A stretch of 64,000 nt of DNA from Odobenus rosmarus divergens. Lineage: Eukaryota > Chordata > Mammalia > Carnivora > Odobenidae. The notes under the pieces are model-generated. The model did no database searches, was not told where the DNA came from, and saw nothing but the letters and a program-made list of their open reading frames with translations. The DNA is taken from positions 2,396,737 through 2,460,736 of the forward strand of contig NW_004450582.1 in assembly GCF_000321225.1 (NCBI RefSeq). The letters run 5' to 3'. The position numbers and the translations under genes are program-made. Below are positions 33,133-43,869 of the stretch, one piece after another (positions within the stretch are counted from its first letter, which is position 1; each line of letters begins with the position of its first letter).

Positions 33133-33517
33133 TTTTTAAGATTTTATTTATTTAGGGACTCCTGGGTGGCTCAGTTGTTAAGCCTCTGCCTTCAGCTCAG
33201 GTCATGATATTTGGGTCCTACGACCGAGCCCGGTGTCAGGCTCCCTGCTCCCCGCTCATGATGTCTCTCGCCATCTCTCTCTCTCTCTCTCAAATAAGTA
33301 ATATTTTTAAATAAAGCTTTATTTTAAAAAAGATTTCTTTCATTTGAAAGAAAGAGAAAGAGAACAGGTGCGCAAGTGAGGAGAGGGACAATGGGAGAGG
33401 GAGAGAATCTCAGACTCCATGCCAAGTGCGGAGCGCTCCATCCCATGACCCTGAGATCATGACCTAAACCAAAATCAAGAGCCCAACACCCAACTGACTG
33501 AACCACCCAGGCCCCCA
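33133..33517 (-). mobile_element. Can-SINE, minus, itself split by another SINE
   Basis: Starts with the reversed tail TTAAGATTTTATTTATTTA at 33133 and resumes after the plus-strand insertion, with the reversed body to GAACCACCCAGGCCCCC at 33517. GAAAATATTTTTTT / GTAAATATTTTTAA in the host L1 form the target duplication. Confidence 0.85.
33154..33330 (+). mobile_element. Can-SINE nested in the minus-strand SINE
   Basis: GGGACTCCTGGGTGGCTCAGTTG head to CTCTCTCTCAAATAAGTAA and a short A/T tail. It lies inside the tail region of the opposite-strand SINE, forming an inverted SINE pair. Confidence 0.85.
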
Positions 33518-33605
33518 ACTATGTAAATATTTTTAAAACCACTGGGTTGTACACTTTAAACAGGTGAATTGTATAGTGTATGAATTACATCTCAAATCTG
33601 TTCTT

Positions 33606-34303
33606 TAAAAAAAGAAATCGCAGAACTACAGTTAATTTTTTGTTGTTGTTGTTGTTGTTTTTACCTAACTCCTTTACTAGGTCCCACTTTCTATACAGAC
33701 AAAACAACGATACCAAGAGAACTGAATGTTGGGTTATACTTCGAGGAGTTTATATTTCTGGGCCAAGAAGTATTATCCATAATCATACCAGTGATGAAAG
33801 GCAACATACATAAAATGACCGCAGCCTTATTCTCCTGCACTAAGCTTAAATAAATGAGTTATTCTTTTTCCCTGTCCTAAATGGAACAATTCTTTAGTAT
33901 GCTTATCTCAGAGGATGATAATGGGCATGAGATACTCGTATATGGTAAAAAATAATAATAAATAAAAATTTATCAGCAAAAAAAAATTAAGCAGTACTGA
34001 CCATGGTGTGGATAAACACTCCATGCATGTAAATTAATTAAATCTTCTACACATGGAAAGTTAACAAAAGAACTAGAAAGTCTTAAGTAAAACAGAAGCA
34101 TTTGCTTCTATTACAAACTGGAACTATAACCAAAAAACCTTATATGTAATGAACGTTGACAGATTTGTTTTAAAATGAGGTATACTTAGTGAACTTTCTG
34201 GAGTTACATAAAGCTTTGTCACATTTTATCAACACTGTCTTTATTCAAAATGATAGTCTTGCCACCATTACTGCATTTTCCAATACTTGAAATGCACCTT
34301 TTT
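33606..34303. other. 5' intron sequence, (GTT)n run, no gene seen
   Basis: Contains a short TTG/GTT repeat at 33640-33660. Otherwise unassigned. The frame 33580-33813 starts in the L1 tail and is not a gene. Confidence 0.5.
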
Positions 34304-34321
34304 AGAAATAATTATTAAAAT

Positions 34322-34521
34322 GGGGCGCCTGGGTGGCTCAGTTGGTTAAGCGACTGCCTTCGGCTCAGGTCATGATCCTGGAGTCCCTGGATCGGGTCCC
34401 GCATCGGGCTCCCTGCTCGGCAGGGAGTCTGCTTCTCCCTCTGACCCTCCCCCCTCTCATGTGCTCTCTCTCTCTCATTCTCTCTGTCTCAAATAAATAA
34501 ATAAAATCTTTAAAAAAAAAA
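34322..34521 (+). mobile_element. Young full-length Can-SINE
   Basis: Matches the modern SINEC consensus closely (GGGGCGCCTGGGTGGCTCAG head, (AAAT)n-AATCTTT tail). A perfect 18-bp target duplication, AGAAATAATTATTAAAAT, lies at 34304-34321 and 34522-34539. Confidence 0.97.
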
Positions 34522-34856
34522 AGAAATAATTATTAAAATGGACTTTAATTTCTATATTTATATATTGTTTAACAAAACACTTTGGCATATCTCATGTGTC
34601 TAGTATAAGATTAAAACATTTTAAGTGTCCACAATTTTGTTGTCAGAAAACATTTTAAAATATGCTGGTATCATTATGATGTGCTTCAGAGGTAATTTAA
34701 CAAAAGAATGAGAAAGTAAGTATTCTGATACAATATTAGTAAGTATATAGTGTCTGGCACATAGTACACACTTAGTAAATATTGGCTAAAGGAATGACAA
34801 ACTATATACATGTAACTAATATCTAAAATAATTCTCAAATTAAAAACTAAATTACA

Positions 34857-35045
34857 GGGCATCTGGGTGGCTCAGTTGGTTAAGCGTCTGCCTTCAGCTC
34901 AGGTCATGATCTCAGGGGTCCTGGGATCGAACCCCGCGTAGGGCTCCCTGCTCAGCGAGGAGTCTGCTTCTCCCTCTCCCTCTCCCTGCTTGTTCTTTCT
35001 CTCTCTGTGCTCTATATCTCAAATCAATAAATAGAATTAAGGGAA
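34857..35045 (+). mobile_element. Can-SINE
   Basis: GGGCATCTGGGTGGCTCAGTTGG head. The tail is somewhat eroded (AATCAATAAATAGAATTAAGGG). Flanked by AAAAACTAAATTAC duplications. Confidence 0.95.
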
Positions 35046-35405
35046 AAAAAACTAAATTACCCTTTTAGGAGGCAAAAATAGTAACCTACAATATTTTTGA
35101 CAGAATTATACACTAACATGCTAGCAGGTTCACATACAGCAGGTGTACACAGAGAGGACAACCTTTCTTTGGGGACTCAGAATGCTTATTTACTAACAAA
35201 AAGTAACAATGTATACACACCTACACACAATGCTGCCTCAGAAAAAATGCCAAACACAGCATCATTAAAATTAATCAAATCTGACATGAGAGGCATTTTT
35301 CAAGCCTTATATTTGTTTAGTTTGATTTCATATATCAAAAAATAAAGTATCATTTTGAAAGGAATTTACTTTTGCTTATTACTACATCATGACAATCTTC
35401 TTTAC
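35046..35405. other. 5' intron sequence, no gene seen
   Basis: Contains an 82-codon frame (35097-35345) with no recognisable domain. Probably chance. Confidence 0.45.
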
Positions 35406-35413
35406 AATACTGA

Positions 35414-35600
35414 ACATACCCAAAGGGAGCCCCCTGCAGCCATCTTATCAGTTCTCTCATAGCAACAGAAACTGAAATACAGTTTGCAGAGTCACTGTGG
35501 TTGGCTAAAGAAAGCAGGTTCATGTAACCAGTCGGAAAGCTAGAAATTAGACAACCATAAAAGGAGAAATTTTAAATCTGCCTGGCAACAGCCTAAAAAT
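35414..35600 (-). promoter_or_regulatory. Candidate first-exon/promoter module, copy D
   Basis: Minus strand: GTTGCCAGGCAG (X-box-like, 35582-35593 on plus), TTAGCCAACCAC (CCAAT-like, near 35490), GTTGCTATGAGAGAAC, then AAGATGGCTGCAGGGGGCTC with its ATG at 35443, ending CCTTTGG|GTATGT after 35420. The ATG-to-donor block matches copy C over about 30 bp with few changes. The frame closes quickly, so any transcript would be 5' UTR or non-coding. Confidence 0.4.
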
Positions 35601-37600
35601 AGAATACACTAGTATAAATCCCAGAATAGATGTGACGATAAAAGCAAAACTATCAGCAAAAACTTTATTTTCTTGGGGGAAAAGATGTGTCTTGCATTTC
35701 ATCATCTAAAATAGTAACTTGGCATCTTTTCTTACTAGATGGCAATTAAAGAAAAAATAAACACTAAACTATGGGCCACGTCAAATTACATGTCATTGTT
35801 CATATTATTTTATTTATATATAGGTGTGTGTGTGTATATATATGTACGTACATGTTTAAGCACTTTTCTTCTCCAGGAGAATGATGAGGCATTTTAATCA
35901 CAGCTCTAAAACATTCAAGGCTCTATAAAATCTATCAAAGTCTGAACAGCACTGCATTTTTTCCCATCAGTTTTTCCCTGAAATAATTTGGGACTCTGAG
36001 TTACGGGTAAAAAACCCTTTACTGTGTATTAAAAATACAAAGATTAAATAATTTATCAAAGCAGATCTCTAAATAGAGTGGGGATTGCGCCTTATTCTTT
36101 TTTAAAACAAACTTGTACAGTAGTGCCTTTCATACAGTAGTCATTCAATAATTGTTTTTCTTTAATTTCTGTTAGTGAGAAAAACAAATTATCTTATTGT
36201 TCTTGTCAAGTAAAAGTTATATTAACATGTAATATTATAATCTATATAATACTGCTATCTTTGATTTTTCAATTTTGCCTAAAGTGGGATAATGCTGAAG
36301 TTGACAATGCCTAACATCTCTTATTGTTATTCCAGATAACAAAACCTATTTCATCATTCTAAACTTTCCAACCTAATAGTGTTTAATATACATGTTTCTT
36401 TGTACATTACAAATTTACTCTGTAGTACATTTTAACTCCTAAAGATCACAAACAATGTGCAGTCTAATGCAGTAACTACAAAGACTGTTGGCTAGTAAGA
36501 AATAACCAAGTCATAAAGGGGGAGGAAGGGGGGAGAAAAAGAAAAAAAAAAAAACAGCTTCTTAATTTCAAGAAATTAAAATTATTCCTGCTGAAATAAA
36601 AGGCTGGTTAGACAGCCACATTAAAACAAATGCTATTTATCAAAGTACATGTTTTATGCATTTCTTACATCAAACTTTCCATCAATGTATTTCAATGAAA
36701 CGGCAAGTTACTTTTTAAAATGTTTTCTTTGGTCACTATTTGTGATACAAAATAAAAAGTGAATTCATGTATTTGATACCAGAAAATTTAGTTTATACTA
36801 TACTAAAAATTTAATTTTGAAAATTATTTGTAAAGGACTTATTTTAATCATAAATAAAGCCTAGAAACGATCCTTTGAAAACATATCAGAACATAGAACA
36901 GTTTTAAGAACAAAAAGAACTCCAGGGAAGGATGGAGAAACATGAGCAATATAAAATCAAATGAGCAAATTGAGTAATACAACCTTTTAATCTAAACATT
37001 TAAAGATAGCTAGATTTTAAAATAAAGTTTAACCCAGCTTTTGAAAGCATAAATACTATTCTTTTAAACACTGGTCTGAGTAGAAAAGTAACTGAGCTTA
37101 TTGACTTATTTTTCTTACTGTTGTACTCATATGTGACTTGGATATCCAAAATCTAACTACAACTGTATTCACATCTTCAAGATAATTTAAATCTTTTATG
37201 TAGATAAATCTTGCTTAGTTATCTTAATAAACTATAATCCCCATCACAAAGGAAAGCAATATGAGTTGCAATTAGTGTGGGAGAACATAACAAATGGGTC
37301 AAATGTAGTATCAAGGCACTGAAAAGTGGGAAAATTTTATAATTCTAGATACATAAATCAAATATTTTAAATATAAATCTCAGCACTTCATATTTTCTTA
37401 AATATTACTTAAAGCAGCTAAAATACTTTTTTTTAAAACGCACTATTATATTCGCCAGTTTTATTTCAAGAGAACAGAAAAAGCATGATGTCTGCAGGAT
37501 ATTATTCAAAATAGCCATACATATTATCACATACCAATCTGAATTTTGGGGGATACTGAATAATCAATGACACCTCAGTTTTAATTAATTAGTACAGCAA
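35601..37600. other. 5' intron sequence, TA/TG repeat, no gene seen
   Basis: Includes an alternating TATA/TGTG stretch at about 35810-35850. No exon or RNA gene was supported. Confidence 0.45.
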
Positions 37601-39290
37601 CTAAAATGCCCTGGAGAAGTTTCGACAGTTCCAGAAACTTTACCTTTCACTTCTCCATTCTCTTCTCCTTCTCTTGGCCCTCTCCCTCGAGAAGTTTAAA
37701 ATGTCAGCTGACAGCCAGATGATGTGGGGCCCTAGCCTATGTGTACAAAAGTGTAGTTTTAATAACAAACATAACTAAAGGAAAAACCCTAATCTTCTTT
37801 CATATCCTGAGGCAAAATTCAAATTCCTCTTTGTACCTATTATTTTTCTTTTCTATAGCAAAGCAATATTGTTGATATGTTATCCCTCCTTGCATATCTC
37901 ATTAGAATTATATTTACCACACCTTTTTTGGCTGATCAGAAAAAGATCAAATCTCTATCTTTACAAATCTATCTTTCTTCAGTTAGAATTTAAGAAAAAC
38001 TTTATGCTTTTGATGGCAAGACCTCTCCTGGGCATACAACTCAGAATGGACCAGCACACCCCCATGAAGCAAACAAAGAAAAATTACATTCCCAATCTAA
38101 AATTTTTCTCACTAATGATGCATAAAAATACAATCTACTTGTTTCTAGCAAATATTCCTAAGAAGCTTACTTTCACAGGTTGGACTGTCAGAAGTTATTA
38201 TCAACAGTTCATGATGTAATTTAAGAAAATACGGAGTTCCTTCACCCCAAACCATGAATTATCACTGTGTTTATCTTTTAGAACCTAAAAAAAATCTGCA
38301 GAGATCTAACCAAAAAACACTATACTTTGGAAATTCTCTCAACCTCTCTCCTCCTAACAATCATTGCAAATGAACCAATGTTCTCTCTGGTTTACTGATG
38401 ACCACAAATACACTGAGATCTCATGTTCTCACCTAAACCTGTTCATATTGGTTGTGCTTGTTACTGAATTTAGCTGTACATTTTTATTATAAGTTATAGA
38501 ATACAACTGAATTTTGTATAAACTAATGAAATATGAGTGCAAAAAAAAAAGCTGGTAGATACGCATCAGTAAGAGAGACTAATGCAGAAAAAACACATGT
38601 GCAGGGACTGCTGGCTTAAATAAATCATTTAATAACACCTTTAGGTCTAAAGTTTTTCTTCTGGAATAAACAGAAATTAAATTAGAAGACCTGAAAGGAT
38701 CCTTTAAGTTTTGATTCTTAAATAAAATTTTAATAAATTCCACCCCAAAATGTCTTGTTCTGAGAAATTATAAAGGTAGATTGGATTTTTTCATGTATTC
38801 AATATTTATCAAATGCCTACCATGGTCACTGTTACAGGACAATTTTTAAGACACTCTAAAGAAACAATGTGATTAAAAGTACAAAAACACCCCGTAAGAT
38901 TAAAGTGTTACCTCAAGTAGATTTTAATATAAATGTGGAAGAGAAATGCAGGCAGTAATACAATGCATGGATATCTTTCTATACGAATGACCAGGAAAAT
39001 TAGAAGTTCTCTATTTTCCATTAACTATCATCTCTCCAAAACAGATTATTTTTAATAATCAAAATCATGCTTTCAAATGTGTCATTATAAACAAAACCTC
39101 TACAGAACCCTTTTTAAGTCTTCCTGATAGGGTCAGTACTAATTTTTATAAACCAGATTTCTAAAAACTGACTCTACATAAAGAATTACTCAAATTCAGC
39201 TGGGGGGGGTAAGAGTATGCCTGTCTTTACAATTTCAATTTCACTTCTGCTCATAACCCTATTTATAATTCAGTTACATCCACAAGACTT
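37601..39290. other. 5' intron sequence, no gene seen
   Basis: Contains the 116-codon plus-strand frame 37869-38219, which lacks any recognisable domain, codon bias or conserved pattern. No repeat was named. Confidence 0.4.
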
Positions 39291-39298
39291 CACAAGTA

Positions 39299-39311
39299 GT
39301 TGCTAAGCAAC
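39299..39311. promoter_or_regulatory. Perfect palindromic X-box (RFX-type) site
   Basis: GTTGCTAAGCAAC is an exact inverted repeat of the RFX half-site with a one-base centre. It stands alone in intron sequence, but the same half-site recurs in the candidate modules at 26, 27 and 35 kb. Confidence 0.45.
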
Positions 39312-39925
39312 AGAACATGCTGAGTTCAGAGCCATTGAAATCTGGCTCTCTGCCACATGAAAATATTTAACAGAGCCTAGAGCCTCCAGAATTTACAAAA
39401 TGAAGAAGAAAAGGAAAGAAAAGAAAAAGAAAAATCCCAAAGAGATAGAATAATAGAGTAAGTTACCAAACTCTTTTAAAAGATTCACATATTCAGATCA
39501 AGGACTTCATTTTGGTATTTCCAAATATTTATTATATCTGTCTCTAAAATATTTTATGTCATCTTTTTAATGTTGAAATTAAGACTCTTAAGTTATTCTT
39601 GTGGGGAAGAGAAGAAATATGATTAGTCGTATCACTGTTAAAAGCATAACAACTGACTTAAAAAATATATTGTGCAAAGAATAGATTGAAGAGATTACAA
39701 CAACAGTCTGTGGGACATGACTGAGACTTTCTGTGTTGGGTTTTTAAGGCCAGGAGACAAGAAACTATACATTTTCTTCAAATTCCTTTATCCTCATATG
39801 CCTGGTCAACTACTGAAAGAAGAGATAACTTTTTTTTTACCCAAAGCTGCATTGTTTTAAATTAAGGACGTCTAATAATTAAAAAATTAAGCCTATCTAG
39901 AAATTTATTCACAACTCAAAATGGT
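39312..39925. other. 5' intron sequence, no gene seen
   Basis: A-rich simple sequence at 39398-39435 (GAAGAAAAGGAAAGAAAAG). Otherwise unassigned. Confidence 0.45.
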
Positions 39926-40095
39926 TACAAAAATTAACTCATTTTTCAACAGATATTGAAAAGGCATTGAATATGTTTCAACACTCATTCATTGATAAAA
40001 ATAAAAATTAAGAACATAAAGATTGCTCCTTATGCCGATAAAGGCTACTTCAAACCAATGGAAAACTTTATATTTAGTAGTAAAACACCACAGCT

Positions 40096-40363
40096 AGGGG
40101 CGCCTGGGTGGCTCAGTCGTTACGCATCTGCCTTCGGCTCAGGTCACGATCCCCGGGTCCTGGGATCGAGCCCCACATCGGGCTCCTTGCTCCACGGGGA
40201 GCCTGCTTCTCCCTCTCCCACTCCCCCTACTTGTGTTCCTGCTCTCACTATCTCTCTCTCTGTCAAATAAATAAATAAATAAATCTCCCACTCCCCCTAC
40301 TTGTGTTCCTGCTCTCACTATCTCTCTCTCTGTCAAATAAATAAATAAAATCTTAAAAAAAAG
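40096..40363 (+). mobile_element. Can-SINE with 70-bp tandem duplication
   Basis: SINEC carrying two near-identical copies (40215-40284 and 40285-40354) of the CTCCCACTCCCCCTACTTGT-to-(AAAT)n block. The normal element has one. Confidence 0.94.
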
Positions 40364-41036
40364 CTATTTCCATTCAAAGCAAAAATAAAAAGTGTGATAG
40401 TATACTCAATATTGTTCTAGAAATCCTACCAAAGCAGTAAGAGCTCAAACAGAGTAAGAAGATACAATGAAGAAAACATTTATTTCAGAATAGCAAGAAA
40501 AAGATATCTAGAAACATTAACATATATGAAAAAATTGTTATAAAAATATGTGAAATATTAGAGCTATGTTGGACATAAGGCTTGATGTAGAAAAATATCA
40601 ATTCTTCCTGGATGAAACTTATTAGAAGTAACTCCAAACTAAATGTCACCTAGTTATTTTTATATCATAACAAACTTTTAAAATTAATCTGTAAAAAAAA
40701 TGGCAAAACAGTAAGAAAATTGAAAGTCAAAAGTAAGAAAAAAAATGATGCTTGCCCTCTCAGATGTGAGAGAATATGACAAAGCAGTAATTATCTTAAG
40801 TATTAAGAGATGAGAGCAATAAATTATCTAGAAGACAGAAAAAGCAATACAATATCTGACAGAAACAGCATTGCAAATTAACAGGGATTAAGTGGATTTT
40901 GAAATAAATGGCTGAAAATTGATCAAAATAGCAGTTGAGCATACCAGTACAAGAGCAAACAGATTAGATATGAAATAAAAATTTTCAAAGGCGCAGAAAG
41001 CACTACAAGTAACCACAAATTTTGAGAAATACTCGA

Positions 41037-41240
41037 GGGACACCTGGATGGCTCAGTCGGTTAAGCATCTGCCTTCGGCTCAGGTCATGATCCCAGGGTC
41101 CTAGGATTGAGTCCCACGTCAGGCTCCTTGCTCAGTGAGGAGCCTGCTTCTCCCTCTTCCTCTGCCTGCCACTCTGCCTACTTGTGCTATATCTGTCAAA
41201 TAAATAAATAAATAAATAAATAAAAAATAAATAAAAAAAA
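41037..41240 (+). mobile_element. Can-SINE with extended (AAAT)n tail
   Basis: GGGACACCTGGATGGCTCAGTCGG head, CAGGTCATGATCCCAGGGTC middle, and a (AAAT)n/AAATAAAAA tail longer than 40 bp. Confidence 0.94.
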
Positions 41241-41611
41241 CTTGAAAACTAAAAAATATAGTGATATGGAATTAGTGTCCAGAATAAAAAAGAACACCTA
41301 TTAATGAATAGAAAGGATAAACAATTCAAAATAAAAATTAAAAATCATAAATAGGGCATCATAAAACAACAAACATAAGATGCTCAACTTCACTAATAAT
41401 CACAGAAAGACTAAAGAAAAAGAAGACACATTTTTACATATCTGACTGGCAACTATTTATAGTTAGCAATAATATATAGTAGTGAGTAGTCTCATACACA
41501 GATGGAAAAGACATCATTGACATAACCATTTTTAAAGACAAATAGGCAAAAACTGTGCACCATTTTGACACACCAAAGACATTCTGAGATATCTTAAGAT
41601 ATACTCATATT

Positions 41612-41803
41612 GGGGCACCTGGGTGGCTCAGTCAGTTAAGCATCCAACTCTGATTTTAGCTCAGGTCATGATCTCAGGGTTGTGAGATCAAGCTCCTCAT
41701 TAGGCTCTGCACTGGGTGTGGAGCCTGCATAAAATTCTCTCTTTCCCTCTCCCTCTGCCACTACCCCATTCTCTAAAAAATAAAAATAAAAAGTTTTTTA
41801 AAA
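41612..41803 (+). mobile_element. Can-SINE
   Basis: GGGGCACCTGGGTGGCTCAGTC head with the older ATCTCAGGGTTGTGAG middle. Flanked by AAGATATACTCATATT / AAGATAAACTAACATT. Confidence 0.93.
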
Positions 41804-41820
41804 AAAGATAAACTAACATT

Positions 41821-42760
41821 TTTTTTAAAAGGAACATATCAGGATTCCTACTGCTGCACCAAAATAGCAAAAATACAAATTGTTTTTGTTTGGTTTGTGG
41901 ACAAAGACTTAAGACAAGTGGGAAAAATAAATCCTTTTTTGTAATCCAGAACTCACTGTTCAAGTATGAGTTTTGATACAGATAAGAAGGAATATGATAC
42001 CTAAAAAAAGATTAAAGTGATGAGAGCATTCATAAACATGAAGGTTGGCTCCAGGACTACAGAATTACTAAAAACACAGGATATAAGGGAAATCTCAGCT
42101 ATATTGAATTAGTGTTCTAATTTTAATGTTGACTTGAAACAAAGATGTCTTCTTTCTTTAGGCTTTTCAATTGAGAACACAATGTCTGGACTTAAAAGTA
42201 TTGGCATATCCCAACAATCTGTACAACTCTAGTGTGTGATAATTTAGGGGTGAATAGGATTTGAACTTATTCATGTTCGAGGGTGTCTGAAATTGAGAAC
42301 CACACAGATCCTAAACATGGCTTAAAGAAATTGGATCCAAAAAATTACAAGTGGGGAATTTTTGAAGTATGTCCATATTCAAGGGGAAATCAAAGAAGCC
42401 CAACCAAAAACAAAACAAAACAAAACAAAACTATGGACTGTGACAACTGTGGATTGAACAAAAATCCTTCTTAAAAAGGCTATTTTGAAGATTATGATTC
42501 TGACTTCGGAGGAACTAGGGTGATTGACAGTGGTAGGAGTCACATGTGAAATTCCTTAAATAACAATTTGTTGACCTTAAATTAAAAAACTACAAAGAAA
42601 TATAACATCCATCACTAAGAAAATAGCTTTTAAAAAATACTGTGAAGAATCCTCACTAAAGAACACTAAAAAGTTAAGAATGTAGTAGGTTTCTTTCATG
42701 GGCATGAATATAAAGTGTACAACAAAGGAGCTGCAGAATTCTTAACACTTTAACACAAAA
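41821..42760. other. 5' intron sequence, no gene seen
   Basis: Contains (CAAAA)n at 42404-42430 and the 63-codon frame 42283-42474 (TDPKHGLKKLDPKNYKW pattern), which I do not recognise. There is no pseudogene evidence beyond the frame. Confidence 0.4.
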
Positions 42761-42769
42761 GCTGAAGCC

Positions 42770-42985
42770 AGACATACCTTTTTGAATACTGGTACTATCA
42801 CTTCCTAGCTAAGTTACCTGTTCAGTAATATATTCTTCGCCTCAGTATCCTCAACTATGAAACTAAAATTCTAACAATGCCTCTCCTCATAAAAATGTTA
42901 AAGGGGTTAAATGGGATAATAAAATAGAAAGTACTTAGATGCCTAAGTAGTCAATAAATTCTTTCCAGATTTTATATCATTGTAT
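42770..42985 (+). mobile_element. MIR
   Basis: 'ctatcacttcctagctaagttacc', 'ctcagtatcctcaactatgaaac', 'aaaggggttaaatgggataat' and 'gtagtcaataaattc' follow the MIR consensus in order. Confidence 0.8.
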
Positions 42986-43860
42986 TAAAACACACACACA
43001 AAAATAATATATTTCTAAACATTAATATAGGCACACAAGTGGTATTTTAAAGTCTGGAAGGATAAATGCCTAACTAGACAAAGGAATATAAATACCAAGT
43101 CTCACTTAGATGTGCCAGTTTGAATTTTCACAGTGAAGACACAGTCATGTAATTTGTATCTTAAATTCATTCCACTTTCCCCAATCTCTTCCATGCTAAT
43201 AATAAGCCAGAGCAGCAATGACATTTATAAATGTAATTAGTTGACCCACCCAGACACTAAACTCCAGAAGAGACAGAGAAGGGAAGTTACAATCCAAAAG
43301 CTAAATTGCCAGCATTTCCCATGAGCAGCAAGTACAAGTACCACTTCCCGTCCCCTCACAATCATTTCAGTCAGCATCAACCCAGAGTAAAACGGGAAAT
43401 CTCAAATACAAAAATGAGTATAATCACAAATAGATGCCAAGCCCCGCAAACAAAAGAACTACTTAGTAAAATGAACAGAAAACATTTTAAAATAGTATAT
43501 TAAATATTCTGAAAAAGTATTGTACCCACAAGAACAAGCAGATATGAAAAGAAATAAATCTGAAACCTTAGAAATTCAAAACAAGAGCTGCATGGACACA
43601 GCTGAAGTAAGACATAGGTAATCAAGACCAGATGTCCTCTCAAAATATTACACAAAGGAAAAACAGAAAAGCTAATTGATGGGGAACATACACAGAAGCA
43701 ACAACTTTCACTGAAGATGAGTTTTAGAAAAAAGAACTAAGAAGAAAAGAAAAGAAACAATTCACAGAGTTAAAATTAAATATATATATATATATATATA
43801 TGTTTTCCATAGAACAGGCCCACTAATTATACCAAAACAGACTAAATTAAAACAAGAAAA
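42986..43860. other. 5' intron sequence, (TA)n run, no gene seen
   Basis: Contains a (TA)n microsatellite at 43783-43801. Otherwise unassigned. Confidence 0.45.
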
Positions 43861-43869
43861 AAAAAACCC

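Larger units (their letters stand above)
31050..33605 (+). mobile_element. L1, 3' half, sense, with nested SINEs
   Basis: A 5'-truncated L1 covering the late reverse-transcriptase region to the 3' end. It shows 'cccacaactaacatcatacttaatagtg', 'agatacaagatcaatatataaaatc', 'acccaaatgtccaacaac', 'atgtggtatatccatacaatg' and the terminal 'ctgggttgtacactttaaacaggtgaattgtatag'. All frames are broken. A SINE pair interrupts the 3' UTR at 33133-33517. Confidence 0.92.
39930..41570 (+). mobile_element. L1 ORF2 fragment, sense, split by two SINEs
   Basis: Begins in the 'acagatattgaaaaggcattgaatatg' block of the reverse-transcriptase region and continues past the SINEs through 'atccagaataaaaaagaac' and 'tgctcaacttcactaataatcacag'. 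Very decayed. Confidence 0.7.

Noticed and set aside
37869..38219. 116-codon plus frame
   Set aside because: Random-looking composition, no domain, no splice or promoter support.
42283..42474. 63-codon plus frame with DPKHGLKKLDPKNYKW
   Set aside because: It looked like a pseudogene piece but could not be matched to a known protein, and it ends in a CAAAA simple repeat.
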